Part shown: in pieces, positions 46,162 through 54,746 of the stretch
Numbering within the stretch: position 1 is the first letter of the stretch
Layout of the letters: every line of letters starts with the position of its first letter
Source: Pricia antarctica
GTDB taxonomy: Bacteria > Bacteroidota > Bacteroidia > Flavobacteriales > Flavobacteriaceae
Direction: 5' to 3'
Assembly (NCBI RefSeq): GCF_900101815.1
Contig: NZ_FNAO01000010.1
Span: forward strand, 1 to 64,000
Length of the DNA stretch: 64,000 nucleotides
The notes under the pieces: model-generated
The model's database searches: none
Seen by the model: the letters and a program-made list of their open reading frames with translations, nothing else
Told to the model about the DNA's origin: nothing
Program-made: the position numbers and the translations under genes

Positions 46162-48090
46162 ATGATAAAAAAAATTGCGCCTCTGTTCTTTTCATTACTT
46201 CTCTCCTACTCTTTTGTGAGCGGACAGGTCCTTGAAAAACATGCCCCAAAAGGATTTGATGAAGCCAAAAGTTCCATCCGCAAAGGAAAAATAGATAGCG
46301 TTACCTATACATCTAAAACTGTGGGCACGGACCGGAAAGCACTAATTTATACACCCCCAGGGTATAAGAAATCAAAAAAATATCCGGTGCTGTATTTGTT
46401 ACACGGCATTGGTGGTGATGAAAAAGAATGGTTGAAAAATGGAACTCCAGAGGTGATTTTTGATAATCTCTATGCTGACGGAAAATTGGAACCAATGATC
46501 GTGGTCATGCCCAATGGTCGAGCAATGAAGGATGACCGTGCCATTGGTAATATTTTTGCCGAAGACAAAGTGGCTGCTTTTGCAACTTTTGAAAAGGATT
46601 TATTGAACGATTTGATTCCGTTTGTCGAGAAAAAATTCAAAGTCTATAAGGACAAGGAGCACCGAGCCATTGCAGGACTTTCAATGGGTGGTGGACAGAC
46701 CCTTAATTTCGGATTAGGAAACTTGGATACATTTTCATGGGTAGGTGCATTCTCATCGGCACCGAATACTAAAGTGCCTGAAGAATTGCTGCCTAATCCA
46801 GAGAAAGGCAAAGAATTACAAGTATTATGGATTAGTTGTGGGGATGCGGACGGTCTCATGCCATTCAGTAAAAGAACTAGTGATTATCTAAACCATCATG
46901 ATGTTCCCCATATTTTTTATGTGGAACCGGGCGGACATGATTTTGAAGTGTGGAAAAATGACCTTTATATGTTCTCTCAATTGTTATTTAAACCTGTTAA
47001 TAAAGGGTTATTCAACAAGTATAGCGTTCTGGGATTACCCGCAAGCACCAACATACGCAATGCAGCCTATCCACAGATACTTCCGGATAAGCGCGTTATT
47101 TTCAAAACCAAGGCTCCGGATGCCAAGCAGTTGCAAATAGACCTTGGTAAAAAATACGATATGGTCAAGGATGAGGAAGGTTTTTGGACCGTTACCACGG
47201 ACTCCATCACAGAAGGTATTCATTACTATTCCCTGTTAATCGATGGTGTCGCCGTTGCGGACCCGGCAAGTGAATCTTTTTATGGTATGGGCCGTATGGC
47301 AAGTGGAATTGAGATTCCATTCATGGGAGATGAATACTATGGTTTGAAGGATGTTCCACATGGGGATATTCGGATAAATAAGTACTACTCCGAAGCTTCA
47401 CGCTCATGGCGGGAAATGTATGTTTATACACCACCCAACTATGATACATCTTCGGAAAAGTATCCTGTACTCTACTTGATGCATGGTGGCGGAGAAGACC
47501 AACGGGGTTGGGCCAACCAAGGAAAAGCCAATTTAATCTTAGATAACCTGATTGCCGAAAACAAGGCCAAACCCATGATTATTGCCATGCTAGATGGTAA
47601 TGTATCCGGTGCGGAAGGAATTGGTGGCTTCAATGAAAATTCGCTCAAAGCTTTTGAAAATGAACTTAAGCGAGGGGCAATACCATTTGTTGAAAACAGG
47701 TATCGTGTAAAGACGGATGCCCAAAACAGGGCTTTGGCAGGTCTCTCCATGGGCGGATTGCAAACCTTGCATGTCGGTGTTCAAAATACCGATATGTTCG
47801 CTCATTTAGGGGTTTTTAGTTCGGGTTGGTTCGCGGATAATACAGAACTGTCCGATCCAGAATATAGCTTTATGCAAGAAAATAGCGCAACCATAAATGA
47901 TAACCTTAAAAACTTTTTTATCTCAATGGGCGGCGAGGAAGATATTGCCTATAAAAATTGTAAGGTAATGATGAAAAAGTTTGATGACTTGGGAATTAAA
48001 TATGAATATAGCGAATATCCAGGAGGACATTCGTGGCCAGTATGGCGGCATGACCTTTATACCTTTGCTCAGTTGTTATTTCAACAATAA
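46162..48090 (+). CDS. Double CE1 esterase (two catalytic domains, central sandwich)
   Basis: An exported protein of 642 residues carrying two complete esterase-D/CE1 domains. The first spans about 45-275 with nucleophile Ser174 (GLSMGGGQT) and a His in GGHDFEVWKNDL. A CBM48-like sandwich follows at about 285-395 (VIFKTKAPDAKQLQIDLG). The second esterase spans about 395-640 with nucleophile Ser529 (GLSMGGLQT) and His in GGHSWPVWRHDL. Both catalytic sets look intact, so two ester bonds or two specificities may be served by one chain. The second half with its sandwich resembles the stand-alone esterase at 37582, suggesting that the fusion arose by joining a neighbour. It ends the PUL operon proper; the next gene lies 143 bases on. 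Confidence 0.88.
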   Translation: MIKKIAPLFFSLLLSYSFVSGQVLEKHAPKGFDEAKSSIRKGKIDSVTYTSKTVGTDRKALIYTPPGYKKSKKYPVLYLLHGIGGDEKEWLKNGTPEVIFDNLYADGKLEPMIVVMPNGRAMKDDRAIGNIFAEDKVAAFATFEKDLLNDLIPFVEKKFKVYKDKEHRAIAGLSMGGGQTLNFGLGNLDTFSWVGAFSSAPNTKVPEELLPNPEKGKELQVLWISCGDADGLMPFSKRTSDYLNHHDVPHIFYVEPGGHDFEVWKNDLYMFSQLLFKPVNKGLFNKYSVLGLPASTNIRNAAYPQILPDKRVIFKTKAPDAKQLQIDLGKKYDMVKDEEGFWTVTTDSITEGIHYYSLLIDGVAVADPASESFYGMGRMASGIEIPFMGDEYYGLKDVPHGDIRINKYYSEASRSWREMYVYTPPNYDTSSEKYPVLYLMHGGGEDQRGWANQGKANLILDNLIAENKAKPMIIAMLDGNVSGAEGIGGFNENSLKAFENELKRGAIPFVENRYRVKTDAQNRALAGLSMGGLQTLHVGVQNTDMFAHLGVFSSGWFADNTELSDPEYSFMQENSATINDNLKNFFISMGGEEDIAYKNCKVMMKKFDDLGIKYEYSEYPGGHSWPVWRHDLYTFAQLLFQQ

Positions 48091-48233
48091 AACCTGAATG
48101 ATGCTTAACTATTTTATAAACATTTGCATTCTATAACTTTATAAATCAAATTCACTTGTTCAAATAGTACTATTAATAAGCTTGCATTATAATTGAACTC
48201 GAACGATTAAATCCCACCTTAAAATCCAAATTT

Positions 48234-50171
48234 ATGTCTCGTATTTCAATAGCTAAAAAAGTACTTTATAAGATATTGGGTATTGTCGTCATCTTTAATT
48301 TTGGGTGCAATTCATCTACCAAGCCTGAGTGGGAAAAGCGGAATTCAGAATTAATTAAGGACAATGGGTTCACGATAAGGGAACTTCAGGACTTACCTAC
48401 CTCAACCCTTGTCCCGAATTTGGAATTCGGAAATCCAATGAATATCAATAATTTGGATAGTTTAGAACTTCACTCCGGCGTAATATCTAAAATTTTCTGG
48501 GGCAATGGTAATTTGACGAGCATGTTAACGCTGGACCCTAATGCTATTATTCCAAAAGAAAATTTACCGGCGAATCGTTTTTTAATGGTTATGGAGGGTT
48601 CCGGTCATTTAATTATAAATGGTAGTAAACGCATGATGACCGCTAAAAAAAGGGAAGAACCTGATGGCACACATAACGGAACACCGCAGCAAGATTTTAT
48701 TTATCAAAAAAAAGGTAGTGAAAGCGAATTCATTGCAGGGGATTCGGGAGCGAAACTTATGGAAATCTATAGCCCTATACGTCTTGATTATTTAAATAAA
48801 ATGGGGATTTCAGATGTTCCCTCAAAAATGAAAGTGGTAAATTCAAAGCTTGAACCTACCGTTTCTCCAAACGAAATTTATGACCTGTTCAACATTCAGC
48901 TGACCCAACTTTCGCCAGGAGTTTTTTCTAGATTGATTACTTTGGATGGCATACAACTTAGTTTTGTTTCATCGGACCCAAATACTAGAATACCTTTGCA
49001 TATTCATCCAGAGGAACAAATGACCCTTTTATTAAGGGGCTCCCTTAAGCAAACCCTTTTGGATACCGAACTAGATTTGGAACAACATGACATAGTCCAT
49101 GTGCCTGGAAATTTAATACATTCGAGTGCGGCAGGCGAACGCGGCTACGATGCAGTAGATATATTTTGGCCAGTACGTGAAGACTATTCCGCAAAACAAC
49201 AATCAGCCCTAAAAAAGTACCATGAGATTATTCCTGAAGGAAACATGCCGGAATTAATTATTGATGGTTCAAAAACAGAACCGACATTAACATTTAGTGA
49301 AGGCCCCAAATGGATGAACGGTAAACTCTATTTCTCCAACATGTATTTCGACCAGAATTGGAATGCAGATCCCAAAAGAAGTTCCATCGTGGCTATGGAT
49401 TCGAACGGGTCATATCAAAATATTACGGAAGGAAAAATGCAGGCGAACGGATTATATCCCTACAAAAATGATAATTTATTGGTCTGTGACATGATGGGTC
49501 ATCGGGTGGTGGAAATGACCACTACTGGCAAAGTGGTTCGGGTCATTGCCGATTCTTATGATGGAAAACCGATAGACGGTCCTAACGATATTATTACAGA
49601 TACCAAAGGAGGAATTTATTTTACCGACCCCCAATTCACTATGGAAGCCGAAAAATTTCAACCGGGCCGAGCCGTTTATTATGTCTCTCCAAAGTTGGAT
49701 GTGACAAGAGTGGTAGAGCCAAATGAATTTGCCATGCCCAATGGAATTTTATTATCCTCGGATGGAAAAACACTTTATATCAACAATTGTTATGATGATG
49801 AAACATGGTATCCCGTAAACAGTTCCAAAGAAAATTTTGTTTGGGCCTATGATGTAAACGACGATGGCACAATTGCTAACGGCCGTAAGTTTACAGAATT
49901 ACGTTTACCCGGCAATGTTCTGGACCGTAAGGGTAAATCTTCCAGTGCCGATGGTATGGCCATAGATACTCAAGGAAATATTTACGTGGCCACTTATCTA
50001 GGTGTACAAATATTTGATTCAGAGGGTTCTTTTGTCGGTATTATAAACCTTCCCTCGTTTCCGGTGAGTTTAGGTTTTGGTGACGAGGATATGAAGACGC
50101 TTTATATAGTAAGTTATGATAAAGTATATAAGATACGTACCCAACAGACAGGCTATGTAAATTATCTCTAA
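48234..50171 (+). CDS. Cupin plus SMP-30/gluconolactonase fusion, probable lipoprotein
   Basis: A protein of 645 residues with a hydrophobic signal and a possible but atypical lipobox (NFGC). Two cupin folds come first: one at about 60-190 without metal-binding histidines, and one at about 210-325 with His256 and His258 in LHIHPEEQM and a later His in PGNLIHSS. Residues about 345-640 form an SMP-30/gluconolactonase propeller, with likely metal ligands Glu356 (FSEGPKW), Asn451 (GPNDI) and Asp573 (SADGMAID). The lactonase part would hydrolyse aldonolactones outside the cytoplasm. It faces, convergently and only 17 bases away, a minus-strand operon for a PQQ dehydrogenase and dehydratase, which would respectively make lactones and use the acids. 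The double architecture is unusual. The role of the cupins is unknown. Confidence 0.85.
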   Translation: MSRISIAKKVLYKILGIVVIFNFGCNSSTKPEWEKRNSELIKDNGFTIRELQDLPTSTLVPNLEFGNPMNINNLDSLELHSGVISKIFWGNGNLTSMLTLDPNAIIPKENLPANRFLMVMEGSGHLIINGSKRMMTAKKREEPDGTHNGTPQQDFIYQKKGSESEFIAGDSGAKLMEIYSPIRLDYLNKMGISDVPSKMKVVNSKLEPTVSPNEIYDLFNIQLTQLSPGVFSRLITLDGIQLSFVSSDPNTRIPLHIHPEEQMTLLLRGSLKQTLLDTELDLEQHDIVHVPGNLIHSSAAGERGYDAVDIFWPVREDYSAKQQSALKKYHEIIPEGNMPELIIDGSKTEPTLTFSEGPKWMNGKLYFSNMYFDQNWNADPKRSSIVAMDSNGSYQNITEGKMQANGLYPYKNDNLLVCDMMGHRVVEMTTTGKVVRVIADSYDGKPIDGPNDIITDTKGGIYFTDPQFTMEAEKFQPGRAVYYVSPKLDVTRVVEPNEFAMPNGILLSSDGKTLYINNCYDDETWYPVNSSKENFVWAYDVNDDGTIANGRKFTELRLPGNVLDRKGKSSSADGMAIDTQGNIYVATYLGVQIFDSEGSFVGIINLPSFPVSLGFGDEDMKTLYIVSYDKVYKIRTQQTGYVNYL

Positions 50172-50188
50172 TAAGCCAAGAAATTTGG

Positions 50189-51403
50189 TCAATCCTGTAC
50201 ATCATCACCCATTACATCATAGCCTCGCCATTTAAATTCCTTGGCAAGTCCGGAAGCGGCGGGCCAAGCAATCTGATGTTGGTCACTAGCTACCCATTTT
50301 CTGCGATTTTCCTCGGTATTAAATACTATTTGTATTTGATAATTGAAGGTAGTAGGCTCCGCTTGAATTTCCTTGGATAAGTCCTTTGGAAAAAGACGAA
50401 GTAATTTGGAGCTCAGGTATCCCTCTTGAACCACCATAGCAGGCAAATAGATGGAATAATACATTTTTTCGAATGCGGCTGCATTTTTTATGTCCACCAC
50501 AAAATCCATTTGCAATGCCATAGCTTTAGGTTGCTCCAAAGGTTTGGAAATTGCCCGTCCACTTTTCTTTGAAGCTGCAATACCGATTACTAGCAATTCA
50601 AGATTCTCATTACCGCTGGTAGACCATGAAACATCTTCTCCCAGACCAACGTGGAAGGAATCATCCTTTTTAATAGTAACGGACTCTGAACCAACTGTAA
50701 CCGAACCATTCCCATTAATAACGTAATACACTTCCTCTACCCCTTCAAGTGTGTCTTTTTGTGTTGATTTGCCTGATGGTATCGTTATATAGTCTACATG
50801 GTGCCAATCGGTTTTGAATACCTCAGGTCCCAAAACTCGCTTAGATAAAATCCCATTTTCTTTATTGTTGGCATCATCGGATTTAAGTAAGTTCTTGTCT
50901 AGGCTTGAAGAAACAAAAACGGGAGTATGATCCATTTTAGCACCCACCCGATCATCTGCTAGATCAAACGCATCTCCTTGACCTTTTTCTAGACTTACCG
51001 CAAAATTGAGCCATTTTAAGGGTTTCCCGGAAGTATTATAAATTCCATGGGAATCACCCAATTTACATGGCACCAAGGCCGGACCCTTAATTTTTGAAGT
51101 TCTTCCGTTTACGGTAAATTCTGCCTCTCCATCAAGGATAACATACATTTCTTCAATGGTATGATGAAAATGGTGGCCAATTCCAGATTTGGGTTGAATA
51201 ACTCCGGAATGAAGATATAGGAAATTGGTTGCGAGATCATTGCGACCTATTAACTGTGTAAATCCCATTTTACCGGCGCCCGCATGTACATTATCCAATT
51301 CCCTGTATGTAGAAGGATCATTGTGAATAATTCTTTTACTTAAATTTTGGGCAAAACCTATACTGCCAATCAGGCAAAGTAGAAAACTTAGAATCGATTT
51401 CAT
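50189..51403 (-). CDS. Exported double-cupin protein with C-terminal ABM-like domain
   Basis: A protein of 404 residues with a signal peptide ending in GFAQ. The first cupin (about 50-165) has a rich metal site, GIGHHFHHTIEEMY and GDSHGIYN. The second (about 200-300) reads EEVYYVINGNGSVTV and FHVGLGED, with fewer histidines. Residues about 300-395 look like a dimeric alpha+beta barrel of the antibiotic-biosynthesis-monooxygenase or NIPSNAP kind (MDFVVDIKNAAAFEKMYY). The substrate is unknown; isomerase, dioxygenase or sugar-binding roles all fit cupins. It is the last gene of the minus-strand operon, 64 bases after the PQQ dehydrogenase, and pairs with the cupin part of the convergent lactonase-like protein. 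Confidence 0.8.
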   Translation of the reverse strand: MKSILSFLLCLIGSIGFAQNLSKRIIHNDPSTYRELDNVHAGAGKMGFTQLIGRNDLATNFLYLHSGVIQPKSGIGHHFHHTIEEMYVILDGEAEFTVNGRTSKIKGPALVPCKLGDSHGIYNTSGKPLKWLNFAVSLEKGQGDAFDLADDRVGAKMDHTPVFVSSSLDKNLLKSDDANNKENGILSKRVLGPEVFKTDWHHVDYITIPSGKSTQKDTLEGVEEVYYVINGNGSVTVGSESVTIKKDDSFHVGLGEDVSWSTSGNENLELLVIGIAASKKSGRAISKPLEQPKAMALQMDFVVDIKNAAAFEKMYYSIYLPAMVVQEGYLSSKLLRLFPKDLSKEIQAEPTTFNYQIQIVFNTEENRRKWVASDQHQIAWPAASGLAKEFKWRGYDVMGDDVQD

Positions 51404-51467
51404 AATTAGGTATTTAAAATGTGCTTCTTATTAAAATAGAATCAAAAGAATATGTACAGCGCAAAGT

Positions 51468-53711
51468 TTACTTCCTTTCCGGTATACCATAAACCACGTA
51501 ACCCTTGGGTATTGCGCCAGGCTTTTTGGAATGGTCATAACTATCGCTCCTGAAATTAGAAGTAGCGTTGATCACTAAGTATTCCTTACCGTCCAAAGTA
51601 AACATACTAGGTTGTGCATTGGTCTCATGGCTTAAAGTCGTTTCCCAAAGCACCTTACCATTTTCAGCATCAAAAGCATAAACCTTACCTCCTTTCGCCG
51701 TTGCAAATACAATTCCTGTAGAGGTAACCACCATACCTTTTCGCTGCGTACCATTGGGAGCACCTTTTGTTTCATCACCTTGTACGTATAAGGAATCTAT
51801 CCCGATAGGTCTGCGCCATTTAATTTTTCCGGAATTAAGGTCATAGGCCAAAATGGAGGACCAGGGTGGATCTATTAATCCTGGCCAGTCCAGACCATAA
51901 TCTGTGGTATATCGTATTTCCGGATGCTCAACATCTTCCGGATAGTCTTCCATTGGTGCACCCCTCTGGGCATCTACTGGGATGGACGCCCCACCTGAAG
52001 CTACTACAGGTCCTTCTACCGGTTGTGCTTGTTGCTCTCCGCGTCTAAAATTTCTACGCTCAGGGTCACCGCCAAGAAATTGAAACAAAGCTTTTAAAGA
52101 GGCTTCATCCACATGAACCAAGCCTGGCATTACCCCTTTTCCATTGATTACGGTATTCCTGAATTCCTCATAAAACATATGATGTCCCAGGTTTTTAAGG
52201 GAAGGGCCAGCACCGCCCTCCATATTTGGACCATGGCAAGCTATACAAGTAGAACCGTAGAGCGATTTAACCTTATCTACATCATTAGCCGTAAGTTCTC
52301 TTTTTGGTGGTTCAACCTTATTCAATCTATAGGTTGACGCATATTCCTGGGTCTGAATATACATTATTCCGTTACGCGGGTCTGCCGCAGTGTTTCCATA
52401 ATTGGCACCGCCCAATGCACCCGGCATCATTATGGTCTCATAAGTATCGGAAGGCGGCACATACAGACCAGATTTGGCAGAATCCAATCGTTGTAACCAA
52501 TCTTGTCTAAGGCTGTCTGAAAAGAAAGGGTTCAAATTTTCCTTGGTCACCTGTTGTCTCGTAAATCTTGGTAGTGAGGTTATGGGTTGGGTCGGCCAAG
52601 ATTCCTCGCCTGCCATTTCACTTTTGGGAAACGGTTTTTCCTCGATAGGAAATAAAGGTTTTCCCGTTACCCGATCAAACACGAAAACAAATCCGTGCTT
52701 TGTTGCAATCGCAACAGCATCTATTTTTTTACCATCCTTAGCTACGGTGAGCAATTGTGGAGCCGGTGAAAGATCATAGTCCCAAAGATCATGGTGAACT
52801 GTTTGGTAATGCCAAATTCTTTCCCCCGTTCTGGCGTCCACAGCGACCAAGGAATTAGCAAAAAGATTGCTCCCCAATCTATCGGCGCCGTAGTAGTCAT
52901 AAGTAGGCGAACCAATGGGTAAATAGGCAATTCCCCTTTCCGTATCTACAGATATTTCACTCCAGACGTTGGTTCCACCTACGTATTTATATGCATTTTT
53001 AGGCCACGTTTCGTAACCATATTCTCCCGGGTGGGGTATTGTATGAAATATCCATTCCAATTTGCCGGTTACAACGTTATACGCCCTTATGTGGCCTGGT
53101 GGAGAAAAGTAAGCTTCACCAGGTGCTGAACCTAATATCAAAAGGTCATCATAAATTACTCCGGGCATCATGGATTGAATTCTTGTAACCGATGTTGGAT
53201 CTCTATCCAGTCCTTCCCTAAGATCTACATATCCTTCAGCACCAAAATCTAAAATGGATTTTCCAGTGTCCGCATCTATAGCCTGAATGGAATTGTTCAA
53301 TGTAAACAACAATCTTTTGTCCTTTTTATCCTCGCTTTCCCAATAATTGATTCCCCTTCGCGTAATACCGGGAAGATCCGTATGAATCCACAGTTCTTCG
53401 CCGGTCTTCGCATGTATCGCAATGAGAGAACTATTTTTACCTAACACGTACATGGTGCTATCAACAATTATGGGACTAAAAAAATAGAAACGATCATCCC
53501 CCGACGGATAGTTCCATAACACTTTCATCTGTGCAACGTTGGATTTGGTAATGCCAGGCGACTCAAAAAATTTGGATTGATCAGGACTTCCTCCATATTG
53601 CGACCATGTATTGTGTTTCGCAACTTCTTTTGTATGAGGCTCACATCCCACAATTGTCACTAAAATCGTTAGAATGGCACAAAAAAATAAAGACAGTTTA
53701 CTTTTTGACAT
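51468..53711 (-). CDS. PQQ-dependent dehydrogenase lipoprotein with c-type heme
   Basis: A protein of 747 residues that should oxidise a sugar or alcohol in the periplasm and pass electrons via heme c to the respiratory chain. The signal ends in a lipobox TIVGC. The propeller repeats of the quinoprotein glucose dehydrogenase type begin with WSQYGGSPDQSKF and include DARTGERIWHYQTVHHDLWD. A cytochrome c module is inserted at about 480-550 with the heme site Cys489, Cys492, His493 (CIACH) and a probable Met ligand in GKGVMPGL. The propeller then closes (DPPWSSILAYDLNSGKIKW, DAENGKVLWETTL). PQQ synthesis genes are not in the window, so the cofactor must come from elsewhere. It is 72 bases after the RraA gene in one operon. 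Substrate unproven; aldoses of arabinoxylan are the natural candidates. Confidence 0.9.
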   Translation of the reverse strand: MSKSKLSLFFCAILTILVTIVGCEPHTKEVAKHNTWSQYGGSPDQSKFFESPGITKSNVAQMKVLWNYPSGDDRFYFFSPIIVDSTMYVLGKNSSLIAIHAKTGEELWIHTDLPGITRRGINYWESEDKKDKRLLFTLNNSIQAIDADTGKSILDFGAEGYVDLREGLDRDPTSVTRIQSMMPGVIYDDLLILGSAPGEAYFSPPGHIRAYNVVTGKLEWIFHTIPHPGEYGYETWPKNAYKYVGGTNVWSEISVDTERGIAYLPIGSPTYDYYGADRLGSNLFANSLVAVDARTGERIWHYQTVHHDLWDYDLSPAPQLLTVAKDGKKIDAVAIATKHGFVFVFDRVTGKPLFPIEEKPFPKSEMAGEESWPTQPITSLPRFTRQQVTKENLNPFFSDSLRQDWLQRLDSAKSGLYVPPSDTYETIMMPGALGGANYGNTAADPRNGIMYIQTQEYASTYRLNKVEPPKRELTANDVDKVKSLYGSTCIACHGPNMEGGAGPSLKNLGHHMFYEEFRNTVINGKGVMPGLVHVDEASLKALFQFLGGDPERRNFRRGEQQAQPVEGPVVASGGASIPVDAQRGAPMEDYPEDVEHPEIRYTTDYGLDWPGLIDPPWSSILAYDLNSGKIKWRRPIGIDSLYVQGDETKGAPNGTQRKGMVVTSTGIVFATAKGGKVYAFDAENGKVLWETTLSHETNAQPSMFTLDGKEYLVINATSNFRSDSYDHSKKPGAIPKGYVVYGIPERK

Positions 53712-53783
53712 TATGATTGATCAAACATTCCTAATTACAGAACCATTATATCTTATATCTTTTTGAGGAAAGTCTAAACCTCG

Positions 53784-54719
53784 TTACCAGGTTCTCTTCT
53801 TTAAAATTTCTTGAATCTGTTCCTTTGAAACAGGAAGCTCGTCAATATGCTCGTTAAGCCATTTGCTGAAGTCCTTTTCAATTGCATCGGCCCAACGCGT
53901 ATCAATTTGCCCAGCAGTGTATGTTCCCTGTCTTATGCGTTCATGACCGAACATATCACGTAAACGCACAACCTCTGAAGTTGTCACCACCTTCTCGGCC
54001 AAATGTGGCGGAATAAAGGTCACTACACCCATCTTTCCTAAAACGACATCCCCAGGCATTACAGTTACCGTTCTAATTCGAGTGGGTTGGTTAATACCCA
54101 CAAGCATGGTGTTCAAATCCCCAGGGGGGTTATGGTGAGATGCATCGTAACTGGTATAAAAGGAAGTAAATCCACCAATTTCCATAAGGCCCTCCACATC
54201 CCGTAATGCACCGTCATACACTATTCCATTACCCGTTTTTGTAAAAATAGCGTTCCCCACATTATCACCGATGGTAGGACCGTCTTTATCAGCACCAAAT
54301 TGGTCAGCTACATAAACATCACCCTTTTGTAAAATATCTACCGGCCATGTATTTTGCCCTCTTTTACCTTGGGCCTTTCCCCTATCATCGATTGCTTTCC
54401 AAACATCGGGGCGACCTGGCATAAAGGTTGCAGTAACCGCACGGCCTACCAGAACACTATCTGGATTAATCAATTTCCAGTCTTCTGCGATTTGATAACG
54501 ATATCCATCATTCTTCATAACTGCCCAAGCTTCCTCGACGCTAACGGATTTCATCCTTTTCAAAATATCGTCCGATACCTTTGGCCTTCCATCATCAAAT
54601 CGTTCTCCCTTCCACTCTTGAGTTAAAAAAATAAGTTCTTCCTTGCTAATCTGTTGACCCATTACTTGCGTTGTCAGACCTATAAGAACCAAAAATAAAA
54701 TGTATCTTTTTCGTAACAT
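53784..54719 (-). CDS. Exported RraA-family protein (aldolase-like)
   Basis: A protein of 311 residues of the RraA / 4-hydroxy-4-methyl-2-oxoglutarate aldolase fold. The core lies at about 80-270: AVTATFMPG, GNVGNAIFTKTGNGIVYDG, the catalytic-type ALRDVEGL with its Arg-Asp pair, and PGDVVLGKMGVVTFIPPHLA. The family includes aldolases and decarboxylases for keto acids as well as ribonuclease E inhibitors. Notable here is a clear signal peptide (MLRKRYILFLVLIGLTTQVM before GQQ), while typical RraA proteins are cytoplasmic. At 311 residues it is also longer than the usual 160-230. It starts 27 bases after the dehydratase gene and would act on its keto-deoxy product. That function is inference from operon context. 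Confidence 0.85.
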   Translation of the reverse strand: MLRKRYILFLVLIGLTTQVMGQQISKEELIFLTQEWKGERFDDGRPKVSDDILKRMKSVSVEEAWAVMKNDGYRYQIAEDWKLINPDSVLVGRAVTATFMPGRPDVWKAIDDRGKAQGKRGQNTWPVDILQKGDVYVADQFGADKDGPTIGDNVGNAIFTKTGNGIVYDGALRDVEGLMEIGGFTSFYTSYDASHHNPPGDLNTMLVGINQPTRIRTVTVMPGDVVLGKMGVVTFIPPHLAEKVVTTSEVVRLRDMFGHERIRQGTYTAGQIDTRWADAIEKDFSKWLNEHIDELPVSKEQIQEILKKRTW

Positions 54720-54746
54720 AATTGTATCTATTTGAGTAATTCTATT

